A stretch of 30,267 nt of DNA from JAKAXG01 sp035702985 (GTDB lineage: Bacteria; Actinomycetota; Acidimicrobiia; Acidimicrobiales; Palsa-688), in the NCBI GenBank assembly GCA_035702985.1, contig DASSZD010000066.1, positions 1 to 30,267 on the forward strand, in the 5' to 3' direction. The notes beneath the pieces were generated by a model. It worked only from the letters and a program-made list of their open reading frames with translations, made no database searches and was not told the origin of the DNA. Of this stretch, positions 7,483 through 15,232 are shown one piece after another (the stretch's first letter is position 1; every line of letters begins with the position of its first letter). Made by a program: the position numbers and the translations under genes.

Positions 7483-8339
7483 TTCAACAGCCGGGACAGG
7501 CGGCGGTCGGCCAGCGGTCTGCCCCCCGTCTGGCAGGTCGGGCAGTACTGGAACGACCGGGTGGCGAACGACACCTCCCGGATGGTGTCGCCGCACACCG
7601 GGCACGGCAGACCGGCCCGGCCGTGGACGGCCAAGCCGCTCTTCTTCTCCGATTTGAGGCCGGCCGCAGCCACCCCGGCCGAGCGGTCGACCGCCTGGCG
7701 CAGCACGCCCACCAGCGCGGCGTGCAGGCGGGCGATCTCCTCGTCGCGAAGTTTGGCCGCCGGCCGGTAGGGGGACAGCCGGGCGGCATGGAGGGCCTCG
7801 TCGGAGTAGGCGTTGCCCACCCCGGCCAGGGCGGACTGGTCGGTGAGCACCTTCTTGACGTGGCCGTTGGACGCCCTCAGCACCCCGGCCAGGACGTCGG
7901 TGCTGAAGCCGGCCTCGAGAGGATCAGGACCGAGGTGCGCCACCCGCTCGATCCGGGCCGGATCGGTCACCACCCACAGCGCCAACCTTTTTTCCGTGCC
8001 CTGCTCCGTCACGTCGAAGCCGGATCCGCCGGAGAGAGCGACCCTCAGGGCGAGGGGGCCCCGTCCGGGCCGGGCCCGGGCGGGTGGTGCCGTGTCCCTC
8101 CACTGCACCCAACCGCCGCGGGCCAGGTGCAGCACCAGCCACAGACCGGCGGTGTCGAAGGCCAGGAACTTCCCGAACCGCCGCACGTCGGCGACAGTCC
8201 GGCCGGTGAGGGCGTCGACCGGCGGGTCGAAGGTCTTCAGCGCCGACAGGGCCGCCACCTCGGCCCGTTCGACCACCCGGCCGGCGCACCGCTCCTTCAA
8301 GAAGCGGGCCAGCGACTCCACCTCGGGCAGCTCCGGCAT
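7479..8339 (-). CDS. Fpg/Nei-family DNA glycosylase-AP lyase
   Basis: The 286-residue base-excision repair enzyme has the N-terminal PELPEVE with catalytic Pro2 (N-terminal after Met removal) and Glu3. It also has K57 in RFGKFLAF, the helix-two-turn-helix signature GVGNAYSDEAL (N176), and a C-terminal zinc finger (C246, C249, C266, C269) with R261 in ATRSFQYCPTC. All key residues of the family are present, so it should excise oxidised bases and nick abasic sites. Whether it prefers 8-oxoG (MutM) or oxidised pyrimidines (Nei) cannot be told by eye. It starts 2 nt after the dUTPase stop and overlaps the next gene, so the three form an operon led by dut. Confidence 0.93.
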   Translation of the reverse strand: MPELPEVESLARFLKERCAGRVVERAEVAALSALKTFDPPVDALTGRTVADVRRFGKFLAFDTAGLWLVLHLARGGWVQWRDTAPPARARPGRGPLALRVALSGGSGFDVTEQGTEKRLALWVVTDPARIERVAHLGPDPLEAGFSTDVLAGVLRASNGHVKKVLTDQSALAGVGNAYSDEALHAARLSPYRPAAKLRDEEIARLHAALVGVLRQAVDRSAGVAAAGLKSEKKSGLAVHGRAGLPCPVCGDTIREVSFATRSFQYCPTCQTGGRPLADRRLSRLLK

Positions 8340-8341
8340 CG

Positions 8342-8779
8342 TCAGCGACCAGTGTGGCCGAAGCCGCCCAGGCCCCGCACCGACGCCGGCAGTTCGTCCA
8401 CCTCCACGAACGTGGCCTGCTCGACCCGCTGTACGACCAGCTGGGCGATCCGATCCCCCCGCCGGATCTCGAAGTCGGCAGCCGGGTCGGTGTTGATGAG
8501 GATCACCCCGATCTCGTCCCGGTACCCGCTGTCGATCAGCCCCGGGGTGTTGACCAGGGTCACACCATGGCGCGCCGCCAGCCCGCTGCGGGGCTGCACG
8601 AACCCGGCGTAGCCCTCCGGGATGGCCAGGCTGACCCCGGTCGGCACCAGGGCCCGCCCACCCCCGGCCTTGAGGAGCACGCCGCGGCGGGCGTACAGGT
8701 CCGCTCCGGCGTCGCCGGGGCGGGCGTAGGCCGGCACCGGCAGGTGCGGGTCCAGCCGGACCAGCTTCACATCGGGCAC
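8342..8779 (-). CDS. dut: dUTP diphosphatase
   Basis: This trimeric-type dUTPase hydrolyses dUTP to dUMP and pyrophosphate, keeping uracil out of DNA. All five motifs are present: PGDAGADLY, QPRSGLAARHG, GLIDSGYRDEIG with catalytic D83, RRGDRIAQLVVQ, and a C-terminal RGLGGFGHTGR arm that closes over the active site. I chose GTG 8779 (145 aa), which places VRLD where it lies in mycobacterial Dut. It also has TACCTT 6 nt upstream, a leaderless signature; a TTG at 8809 would add ten residues without a ribosome site. It heads an operon with the Fpg/Nei glycosylase, a sensible pairing for DNA uracil/oxidation defence. Confidence 0.95.
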   Translation of the reverse strand: MPDVKLVRLDPHLPVPAYARPGDAGADLYARRGVLLKAGGGRALVPTGVSLAIPEGYAGFVQPRSGLAARHGVTLVNTPGLIDSGYRDEIGVILINTDPAADFEIRRGDRIAQLVVQRVEQATFVEVDELPASVRGLGGFGHTGR

Positions 8780-8791
8780 CGGTCCAAGGTA
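8777..8791 (-). promoter_or_regulatory. Leaderless -10 box of dut
   Basis: TACCTT (8791-8786, minus strand), 6 nt, then GTG at 8779. There is no Shine-Dalgarno. It lies back to back with the orn promoter. Confidence 0.55.
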
Positions 8792-8855
8792 GCCAGCGGA
8801 GGCCGCCAATCGGTGCCGTGAGGTGCCCCGCAGGGAGCGGGGGGCCCGGGTTCGG

Positions 8856-8871
8856 TAGCTTCTTCCGGATG
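8856..8871 (+). promoter_or_regulatory. Leaderless -10 box of orn
   Basis: TAGCTT (8856-8861), 7 nt, then ATG at 8869. There is no ribosome-binding site, and the start agrees with the conserved N-terminus of oligoribonuclease. Confidence 0.6.
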
Positions 8872-9423
8872 CTCGCCTGGATGGACCTGGAGATGACCGG
8901 GCTCGACCCCGACCGTCACGTGATAGTGGAGATCGCCACCGTCATCACCGATGACCAGCTCGAGGTCGTGGCGGAAGGACCCGACCTGGTGCTGTCCGCC
9001 GATGCCGGGCAGCTGGCCGGCATGGACGACGTGGTGAGGGCCATGCACACCCGCAGCGGCCTGCTGGCCGCCATCGCCGGGTCCACGATCACCCTGGAGG
9101 AGGCCGGGCGGGCCACGATGGACTTTCTCAAGAAGCACGTCCCCGAGCCCGGCACCGTCCCCCTCTGCGGCAACTCCATCGGCACCGACCGCCGGTTCCT
9201 GGCCCGGTGGCTGCCGGAGATAGACCGGTACCTCCATTACCGCTGCGTGGACGTGTCGACCATCAAGGAACTGGCCCGCCGCTGGTATCCCGAGGCGCTG
9301 GCCGGCCTGCCCAGGAAGACCGGGTCCCACCGGGCCCTGGGCGACGTGCTGGAAAGCGTCGCCGAGCTGCGCTACTACCGCCAGGCGGTGTTCCTCCCGG
9401 CGGGGCCGACGGCTTCCCCCTGA
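8869..9423 (+). CDS. orn: Oligoribonuclease (DEDDh 3'-5' exonuclease)
   Basis: The 184-residue cytoplasmic enzyme degrades 2-5 nt RNAs, including pGpG, the last step of c-di-GMP turnover. The DEDDh residues are all present: D6 and E8 in WMDLEMTGLD, D107 in GNSIGTDRRF, and H154 and D159 in GSHRALGDVLES. The ATG at 8869 gives the canonical MLAWMDLEMTGLD start; the upstream in-frame extension from 8818 has no family support and would cross the promoter. It is divergent from dut. A PilZ-type c-di-GMP protein is encoded about 5 kb away. Confidence 0.96.
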   Translation: MLAWMDLEMTGLDPDRHVIVEIATVITDDQLEVVAEGPDLVLSADAGQLAGMDDVVRAMHTRSGLLAAIAGSTITLEEAGRATMDFLKKHVPEPGTVPLCGNSIGTDRRFLARWLPEIDRYLHYRCVDVSTIKELARRWYPEALAGLPRKTGSHRALGDVLESVAELRYYRQAVFLPAGPTASP

Positions 9424-9519
9424 CCGGGGCGGCGGCGGTTCCGTTTGTTCCCGATCTGGGCGGCTTCCCTGATAAGTACCGAATAAACGTAGTGCTAGGG
9501 CGGCTGGCCGTGGCAGGAT

Positions 9520-9553
9520 GGCCCGAAAGGGCCCGGCGCTGATACAGCGCCGG
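9520..9553 (+). other. Two adjacent hairpins in the leader of the 123-aa protein
   Basis: GGCCC-GAAA-GGGCC (9520-9533) abuts CCGGCGCTG-ATA-CAGCGCCGG (9533-9553, nine perfect pairs); a GGGAGG ribosome site follows at 9564-9569. Both lie in the 156-nt gap between orn and the next gene. The layout is that of a structured mRNA leader or an orn terminator; I do not recognise a known riboswitch class. Confidence 0.5.
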
Positions 9554-9579
9554 CGGACAAGCAGGGAGGTCTCGTTAGC

Positions 9580-9951
9580 GTGATGCGTACGAGCGAACCA
9601 GCCATCCGACCGCCAGACGATGATGCGCTCCGGCCAGCGATCAGACCGCCGGACGACATCGTCGAGGACGCTCCCGAGCACCGGAAGCGGACGGCCCGAC
9701 AGGTCAGGCACACGGCCCGCACGCGATTGCATCTGCTGGTAGGCGACGAGGAGGCCCTGGAGGACGCCGATCTCCTGTGCCCCCAGGCGGCCCACGACCT
9801 GGGCCGCAAGACCTCGCCTCCCCCGAAGAAGGGGGCGAAGCCGGGCCGGCGGGGCGGCTTCAAGGTCTGGAAGACGCCGTTCTGGAAGCGCCGCCGGTCG
9901 CTGTGGGCCGAGCGCAACGCCGCCGCCCGGCGCCTGGCTGAAGCGGAATGA
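9580..9951 (+). CDS. Small basic hypothetical protein with a repeated AIRPPDD motif
   Basis: The 123-residue protein starts at GTG 9580 (or ATG 9583), with GGGAGG 10-13 nt upstream. The first 30 residues contain AIRPPDD twice. The middle is charged and helical. The C-terminus is strongly basic and aromatic (FKVWKTPFWKRRR) and ends in an Ala/Arg/Glu helix. There is no membrane segment or signal. A nucleic-acid or membrane-surface contact by the basic tail is possible, but I do not recognise the family. It is preceded by a structured leader and followed by a strong hairpin, so it is probably transcribed on its own. Confidence 0.65.
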   Translation: MMRTSEPAIRPPDDDALRPAIRPPDDIVEDAPEHRKRTARQVRHTARTRLHLLVGDEEALEDADLLCPQAAHDLGRKTSPPPKKGAKPGRRGGFKVWKTPFWKRRRSLWAERNAAARRLAEAE

Positions 9952-9956
9952 GCTCA

Positions 9957-9984
9957 GGGCGGGGCGGCGCCGGCCGCCCCGCCC
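9957..9984. terminator. Strong bidirectional hairpin
   Basis: A perfect 12-bp stem (GGGCGGGGCGGC with GCCGCCCCGCCC) and GCCG loop, placed between two converging genes 5 nt after one stop and 7 nt from the other. There is no T tract. Confidence 0.75.
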
Positions 9985-9991
9985 GCTCACA

Positions 9992-10393
9992 TCATCCCTC
10001 TGCCGGCTGGAAGTCCAGGGCCAGGGAGTTCATGCAGTAGCGCATGCCCGTCGGCTGGGGCCCGTCGTCGAAGAGGTGGCCGAGGTGGCCGCCGCAGTTA
10101 CGGCAGCGCACCTCGGTGCGGACCATGCCGTGGGTGCGGTCCTCGACCAGCTCCACCGCCTCGGCCACGGCCGGCTCGTAGAAGCTGGGCCAACCGCTGC
10201 CGGACTCGAACTTGGTCGAGGAGTCGAACAGGACCGTCCCGCAGCCGGCGCAGCGGTAACTGCCGTCGTTGTGGTTGTGGACGTACTTGCCCGACCACGG
10301 GCGCTCGGTGCCGGCCCGGCGCAGCACCTCGTACTGCTCGGGGGACAGTTCGGCGCGCCACTCTTCGTCTGTCTTGTTGATCTCTGCGGCCAT
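9992..10393 (-). CDS. msrB: Peptide methionine-(R)-S-oxide reductase
   Basis: This 133-residue MsrB repairs R-sulfoxides of methionine in oxidised proteins. The zinc site is C48, C51, C97 and C100 (CAGC, CRNC). The catalytic Cys is C120 in RYCMNSLAL; the His/Asn substrate motifs are in the GGHLGHLFDDGP and MNSLAL segments. The position that carries a resolving Cys in many homologues (SGCGWPS) is Ser67 here (SGSGWPS), so recycling may rely directly on thioredoxin or on another thiol. The ATG at 10393 lies 7 nt behind TAGCCT, a leaderless start. Confidence 0.95.
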   Translation of the reverse strand: MAAEINKTDEEWRAELSPEQYEVLRRAGTERPWSGKYVHNHNDGSYRCAGCGTVLFDSSTKFESGSGWPSFYEPAVAEAVELVEDRTHGMVRTEVRCRNCGGHLGHLFDDGPQPTGMRYCMNSLALDFQPAEG

Positions 10394-10406
10394 GGGGCCC
10401 AGGCTA
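10391..10406 (-). promoter_or_regulatory. Leaderless -10 box of msrB
   Basis: TAGCCT (10406-10401, minus strand), 7 nt, then ATG at 10393. No Shine-Dalgarno. Confidence 0.55.
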
Positions 10407-10451
10407 CCGCCGGGGCCGGTGTACTCCCCCGGGCGGATCGCCCCGCCCGGC

Positions 10452-12302
10452 CTACCAGGTGTCGACGCAGGGACGCTTCTTGCCCGAGCGGGGCGGCGGC
10501 GGACCGGCCGCCTCCAGGACCGACAGGATGGTCCGGCGGGTGTCGGCCGGGTCGATCACGTCGTCGATCTCGAAGTGGGTGGCCGCGTTGAGGGCCTTGC
10601 CGTTGCGGTACGCCGCCGCGATCAACCGCTCCTCCAGCGCTTGGCGGGACTCCTCCGGTTCGGCCTCGAGCTCCCGGCGGAATCCCAGGCGGACGGCTCC
10701 CTCCAGGCCCATACCCCCGATCTCCCCGGTCGGCCAGGCCACGGTCATGGCCGGGGTGCGGAAGCTGCCTCCGGCCATGGCCTGGGCCCCCAGGCCGTAC
10801 CCCTTGCGCAGGATGACGGTGACGTAGGGGACGGTGAGGCTGCCCCCGATGACGAACAGGCGGGCGAAGTGGCGGACCTGAGCCGACTTCTCCGCCTCGG
10901 GGCCGACCATGAACCCGGGGGTGTCGCAGAGGAACACGAGCGGTATGTCGAACGCGTCGCACAGCTGCAGGAAGCGGGCCGCCTTGTCGGCGCCGTCGGA
11001 ATCGATGGCCCCACCCAGATGGGCCGGGTTGTTGGCGACGATCCCGACCGGTCGGCCCTCCACGCGGGCCAGAGCCGTGATCATTCCCGGGGCCCATCCC
11101 GAGCGCAGCTCGAGCAGCGACCCGGTGTCGACCAGCCCGGCGACCACCTGGCGGATGTCGTACACCTTGACCCGGTCCTCGGGTACCGCGGCGCGCAGCA
11201 ACCGCTGGTCGGGGCAGGACCACTCCCCGACCGGCCCCTGGAAGTAGCCCAGGTACCGCCGGGCCACGGCCACCGCCTCGGCCTCGTCATCGACCACCAC
11301 GTCGATGACCCCGTTGGCCGACTGGACCGACACCGGACCCACCTCGTCGGGGTGGACCCGCCCCAGGCCGCCCCCCTCGATCATGGCCGGCCCGGCCATG
11401 CCCAAGGTGGTGTCGCGGGTGGCGATGATCACGTCGCAGCAACCGAGCAGGGCGGCGTTGCCGGCGAAACAGCGACCCGAGACCACCCCGACCAGCGGCA
11501 CCAGGCCGCTCAGCCTCCCGAACAGCGCGAAGGCCATGACCTCCAGTCCCGACACCGAAGGGGCCGAGGTGTCACCGGGCCGGCCCCCGCCACCCTCCGC
11601 GAACAGAACCAGCGGGCGGCGCAGACGGGCGGCCAGCTCGAACAGCCGGTCCTTCTTGTGGTGGCCGTAGTAGCCCTGGGTTCCGGCCAGGACCGTGTAG
11701 TCGTAGGAGAGCACCACGCACTGGGCGGCGTCCTCGCCGAACAGCGCCCCGTTGACCCGGCCCAGCCCTCCGATCAGCCCGTCGGCGGGGGTGTTGGCTA
11801 TCAGGTCCTCGATGCTGCGCCGGTCCCGCTGGGCGGCCAGGGCCAGGGCCCCGTACTCCACGAAGGAGCCGGGGTCGCACAGGTCGGCGATGTTCTCGCG
11901 GGCGGTCCGGTGCCCGTGGGATCTGCGTCGGGCCACGGCCGCCGGGCGGCCCTCGTCGGTGGTCCGCAAGTGGCGGTCCTGGACCTCGGCCAGGTCGGGG
12001 CGGACGGCCGTGGGGTCGGCCTGGGCCTCCGGGACGGCCTCGGCGTCCTCCATCTCGGCCTCGTCGATGCCGAGCATGATGTCGCCGGCGTTGACCGTGT
12101 CGCCGGCTTCCACCCCGAGGAACGCCACCCGGCCGCCGGCCGGGGCCGGCACCTCGTGCTCCATCTTCATGGACTCGATGATCACGACCGGCCGGCCGGC
12201 CCGGACGGCGTCGCCGACCGACACCAGCACGGCGGCCACCGTGCCGGTGAGAGGAGCGCCGGCCGGGATGCGGCGGGGGCTCAAATCACCGCCCGCCGGC
12301 AC
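10452..12302 (-). CDS. Single-chain biotin carrier/acyl-CoA carboxyltransferase
   Basis: Read from GTG 12302 this is 616 residues. Residues about 12-85 are a biotinyl domain with ESMKMEHEV (biotin Lys46). Residues about 130-600 are a carboxyltransferase with both crotonase-like halves: the N half has GGGGRPGD and GRCFAGNAALLGCCD; the C half has GGAIDSDGADKAARFLQLCD, LCDTPGFMVG and GGSFRTPAMTVAWPTGEIGGMG. It should transfer carboxyl from biotin to an acyl-CoA (acetyl-, propionyl- or longer). Actinobacterial carboxylases usually place the carrier on the biotin carboxylase (AccA) subunit; here it is at the N-terminus of the transferase, as in the BCCP-CT half of multidomain acyl-CoA carboxylases. 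No biotin carboxylase gene is in the window. The start is unsure: a leaderless GTG at 12406 is out of frame across a run of seven C. Confidence 0.9.
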   Translation of the reverse strand: MPAGGDLSPRRIPAGAPLTGTVAAVLVSVGDAVRAGRPVVIIESMKMEHEVPAPAGGRVAFLGVEAGDTVNAGDIMLGIDEAEMEDAEAVPEAQADPTAVRPDLAEVQDRHLRTTDEGRPAAVARRRSHGHRTARENIADLCDPGSFVEYGALALAAQRDRRSIEDLIANTPADGLIGGLGRVNGALFGEDAAQCVVLSYDYTVLAGTQGYYGHHKKDRLFELAARLRRPLVLFAEGGGGRPGDTSAPSVSGLEVMAFALFGRLSGLVPLVGVVSGRCFAGNAALLGCCDVIIATRDTTLGMAGPAMIEGGGLGRVHPDEVGPVSVQSANGVIDVVVDDEAEAVAVARRYLGYFQGPVGEWSCPDQRLLRAAVPEDRVKVYDIRQVVAGLVDTGSLLELRSGWAPGMITALARVEGRPVGIVANNPAHLGGAIDSDGADKAARFLQLCDAFDIPLVFLCDTPGFMVGPEAEKSAQVRHFARLFVIGGSLTVPYVTVILRKGYGLGAQAMAGGSFRTPAMTVAWPTGEIGGMGLEGAVRLGFRRELEAEPEESRQALEERLIAAAYRNGKALNAATHFEIDDVIDPADTRRTILSVLEAAGPPPPRSGKKRPCVDTW

Positions 12303-12406
12303 GCCGGGAACCCGGCCCGGGACCCGGACGGGCCCCGCCGCGACCCCCCCGGACGGGCGGCGGCACGGGCGGGGTGAGCGGCGGGATCGATGCGGGTCGG
12401 GGGCAC
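12281..12406 (-). other. Leaderless 41-codon frame overlapping the carboxyltransferase start
   Basis: GTG 12406 sits 6 nt behind TACCCT (12418-12413) and opens a 41-codon frame ending at TGA 12281, overlapping the downstream start by 22 nt. Inserting one base in the C7 run at 12344-12350 would join it in frame to the biotinyl domain. It is either the true N-terminus behind a frameshift (error or mutation) or a leader peptide. Confidence 0.35.
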
Positions 12407-12471
12407 CCGACCAGGGTACGCAAGCGGGGCGGTGTGAGTCCGGCCCCGCTCCCCGACTAGAACGGCCCGTC

Positions 12472-14547
12472 ATGGTCCTCGCCTACCCCGACCCGCCGGT
12501 ATCCGCCGCCTCCGACGTCCTCCACGGCGAGACCGTCGCCGACCCCTACCGGATCCTGGAGGACCCCGACGACGAGCGCACCGTCCGGTGGGTGACCGCC
12601 CAGAACGCCCTCACCGAGGCGGTCCTATCGGGTGTCGGGGACAGGCCGGCCATGCTGGCCCGGGTCGCCGAGCTGTGGGACTACCCCCGGGCGGGGGCCC
12701 CGCTCGAGCGCGGAGGCCGGTTCTTCCAGATGCGCAACACCGGCTTGCAGGATCAGCCGGTCCTCTACGTCGCCGACGACCTCGGCGACCCGGGCCGGGA
12801 ACTGATCGACCCCAACCGGTTGTCCGGCGACGGGACGGTGGCCCTGACCGGTCTCGGGGTGAGCGACGACGGCCGCCGGGTGGCGTACGCCACGAGCGAC
12901 GCCGGATCGGACTGGAGGACCTGGAGGGTGCGCGACACCGAAACCGGGATCGACGAACCGGACCGCATCGAGTGGTCCAAGTTCTCGGGAGCGGTGTGGG
13001 CAGCGGACGGACGGGGCTTCTACTACGGGGCGGTGGCGCGGCCGGCCGACGGGGCGGAGTTCACGGAGGCCACCAGCTCGCCCCGGGTAATGCTCCACCT
13101 GATCGGCACCGCCCAGTCCGAGGACCAGGTGATCTTCGAGGCGCCCGACCACCCGGACTGGTTCCCGGATGCCGAGTTGACGCCGGGCGGCCGTTACCTG
13201 GTGATCACCGTGGTCAGGGGCACCGGCACCGACACCCTGGTGCTGGTCCGCGACCTGCACGATCCGGCCGGGGAGCTGCAGCCGCTCGCCGAAGGATTCC
13301 GGGCCCGGGATGTGGTGGTGGCCGGCGACGGGGACGGTCTGGTCATCCTCACCGATAGGGACGCCCCGCGGAGCCGGCTGATGAGGGCCGGGGCGCAGGG
13401 CGCCGGGTGGGCGCCGCCCGGGGCGTGGACCGAGGTGGTGGCCCAGTCCGCCGACACCCTCACCGAGGCCCACCTGTACGGCGGGCGGCTGGTGTGTCAC
13501 TACCTGCACGACGCCCACTCCCTGGTCCGGGTGCACGGGCTCGACGGCGGCCTGGAACGCGAAGTGGACCTTCCCGGGCTGGTCTCGCTGGCGGCCGGGC
13601 TGTCGGGTTCGGTCATGGAGGGGCGGGCCGGCAGCGACCTGGTCACCTTCCAGGTCGTCTCGTACCTGCAGTCCGGAGCGGTGTGGGCCCTGGACCTGGC
13701 ATCGGGTCGGACCCGGCGGATCCATCCTTCGGGGGCGCCGTTCGACGCCGAGCGGTACGTCACCGAGCAGGTCTTCGTGCCGGCCGACGACGGTACCCCG
13801 ATCCCGGTCTTCCTGACCCGGCCGGCGGGCTCGGAACCCGACGGGGAGGCCCGGGTGTTGCTCTACGGCTACGGCGGGTTCGCGGTGCCTGTCACCCCGG
13901 CCTTCTCGGTCACTTTCGCGGCGTGGCTGGACCAGGGCGGGATGCTGGCGGTGGCCAACCTGCGGGGCGGGGGCGAGTACGGCCGGCCGTGGCACGAGGC
14001 CGGACGGCTGAGTAGGAAGCAGAACGTCTTCGACGACTTCGCGGCCTGCGCCCGGTGGCTGGAGTCCTCAGGATGGTCACGGCCGGGCCGGATCGGAATC
14101 TCCGGCGGTTCGAACGGCGGTCTGCTGGTGGGCGCCTCCATCACCCAGAATCCGGACCTGTTCGGGGCGGCGATCGCCGAGGTGGGTGTGTTCGACATGC
14201 TGCGCTTCCATCTCTTCACCATCGGCTGGGCGTGGAAGTCGGACTACGGCGACCCGGACGACCCGGAGCAGTTCGGGTGGCTGCGGGCCTACTCCCCTCT
14301 CCACGCCGTCCAGCCCGGCAGGTGCTACCCCCCGACGATGCTCATGACCGGAGATCACGACGACCGGGTGGTGCCGGCCCACTCGTACAAATTCGCCGCC
14401 GCCCTGCAGGCGGCCCAGTCCTGCGACCGGCCGATCCTGCTGCGGGTGGCGACCTCGGCCGGCCACGGGATGGGCAAACCCACGACCAAGCTGATCGAGG
14501 AGACCGCCGACAAGCTGGCCTTCCTCAGGGTGGCTCTGGGATCCTGA
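12472..14547 (+). CDS. Prolyl oligopeptidase (S9A family)
   Basis: The 691-residue cytoplasmic serine peptidase cleaves proline-containing peptides. The N-terminus PPVSAASDVLHGETVADPYRILED is split over the family's DPYRWLE-like motif. Residues about 75-410 are the seven-bladed propeller that filters substrates. The C-terminal alpha/beta hydrolase has YGYGGF and NLRGGGEYG, nucleophile S547 in GGSNGG, Asp in GDHDDRVV (about 630-631) and H665 in AGHGMGKP. Length and motifs are those of a complete enzyme. The ATG at 12472 lies 8 nt after TAGAAC, a weak leaderless box. The frame stays open far upstream, but that region is antisense to the carboxyltransferase and is not counted. It converges on the PilZ gene with 14 nt between stops. 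Confidence 0.95.
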   Translation: MVLAYPDPPVSAASDVLHGETVADPYRILEDPDDERTVRWVTAQNALTEAVLSGVGDRPAMLARVAELWDYPRAGAPLERGGRFFQMRNTGLQDQPVLYVADDLGDPGRELIDPNRLSGDGTVALTGLGVSDDGRRVAYATSDAGSDWRTWRVRDTETGIDEPDRIEWSKFSGAVWAADGRGFYYGAVARPADGAEFTEATSSPRVMLHLIGTAQSEDQVIFEAPDHPDWFPDAELTPGGRYLVITVVRGTGTDTLVLVRDLHDPAGELQPLAEGFRARDVVVAGDGDGLVILTDRDAPRSRLMRAGAQGAGWAPPGAWTEVVAQSADTLTEAHLYGGRLVCHYLHDAHSLVRVHGLDGGLEREVDLPGLVSLAAGLSGSVMEGRAGSDLVTFQVVSYLQSGAVWALDLASGRTRRIHPSGAPFDAERYVTEQVFVPADDGTPIPVFLTRPAGSEPDGEARVLLYGYGGFAVPVTPAFSVTFAAWLDQGGMLAVANLRGGGEYGRPWHEAGRLSRKQNVFDDFAACARWLESSGWSRPGRIGISGGSNGGLLVGASITQNPDLFGAAIAEVGVFDMLRFHLFTIGWAWKSDYGDPDDPEQFGWLRAYSPLHAVQPGRCYPPTMLMTGDHDDRVVPAHSYKFAAALQAAQSCDRPILLRVATSAGHGMGKPTTKLIEETADKLAFLRVALGS

Positions 14548-14561
14548 CCCCGGCCGGGATC

Positions 14562-15140
14562 TCAGGCGGTGAGATCGGCCAGCCGGCCGGCCTCGTGGGC
14601 TTCGAGGTCCCGGAAGGCCAGCCGGTAACGCCAGCCGTCTCCCAGATCCTCCACGGCGACGGTGGAGGTGGCCGACACGATGGTGGTGCCGTCCGGGAGG
14701 CTCAGGATCACCATCGGGTCGCCCTCACCGTCGAGCGGCCGGAGTGTCTCCACCGAGCAGCCGCCGATCCCCACGTCCACCGTCCGCCCCGGGACCCCCT
14801 CCATCCGCAGGCCCTCCGAGACAGGGCACAGGGTCACCGGCAGGGTCAGAGCCCGGCGGGGCCATCTCCGCCTCTGGATGCGCTCGATGCTCACCGCTTC
14901 GCCGACGACCAGCTCCCGCCCGGAGACGGTCGCCGGGCCGGCCACCCGGTACAGGGCGTCGGGGGCGAAGACGCTCACCACCACCGCACCGATCTCCCCG
15001 GTCGCCGGGTTCGCCTCGTCGAGCTCCACCGTCACCCCCGACGCCTCCACCCCGGTCACGCAGCCCGTCACCTCCAGGGGGCCCGCTTCCACCAGGGCGC
15101 TGCGACCGACGAGATCGGTCAGGCCGTCCGTGTGAGTCAT
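14562..15140 (-). CDS. PilZ-domain protein (YcgR-like), probable c-di-GMP receptor
   Basis: The 192-residue protein has an N-terminal YcgR-N-like beta domain (about 5-85) and a C-terminal PilZ domain (about 88-190). The c-di-GMP motif RxxxR is present as R91-R95 in QRRRWPRR. The second motif, normally D/N-x-S-x-x-G, reads D122-V-G-I-G-G127, with Gly in place of Ser, so binding may be weaker or altered. The ATG at 15140 has AGGAGG at 6 nt, one of the few strong ribosome sites in the window. No motility gene is nearby and the target is unknown. Confidence 0.8.
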   Translation of the reverse strand: MTHTDGLTDLVGRSALVEAGPLEVTGCVTGVEASGVTVELDEANPATGEIGAVVVSVFAPDALYRVAGPATVSGRELVVGEAVSIERIQRRRWPRRALTLPVTLCPVSEGLRMEGVPGRTVDVGIGGCSVETLRPLDGEGDPMVILSLPDGTTIVSATSTVAVEDLGDGWRYRLAFRDLEAHEAGRLADLTA

Positions 15141-15232
15141 CGCCGACCTCCTGCGGTGTGTGCCGCGGTCGCTTCTCCCCAGTCAAGCACGCAGCCGCCT
15201 CGGCGGCGCCAGAGGAAAGCGTCCCGTAGAGG

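Noticed and set aside
10269..12377. A 702-codon plus-strand open frame
   Set aside because: It is antisense to msrB and the carboxyltransferase, both of which have complete family motifs; the translation is low-complexity Gly/Asp/Arg/His-rich.
11752..12471. N-terminal extension of the prolyl oligopeptidase frame
   Set aside because: The frame stays open upstream, but the peptidase family begins at the ATG at 12472 and the extension is antisense to the biotinyl domain.
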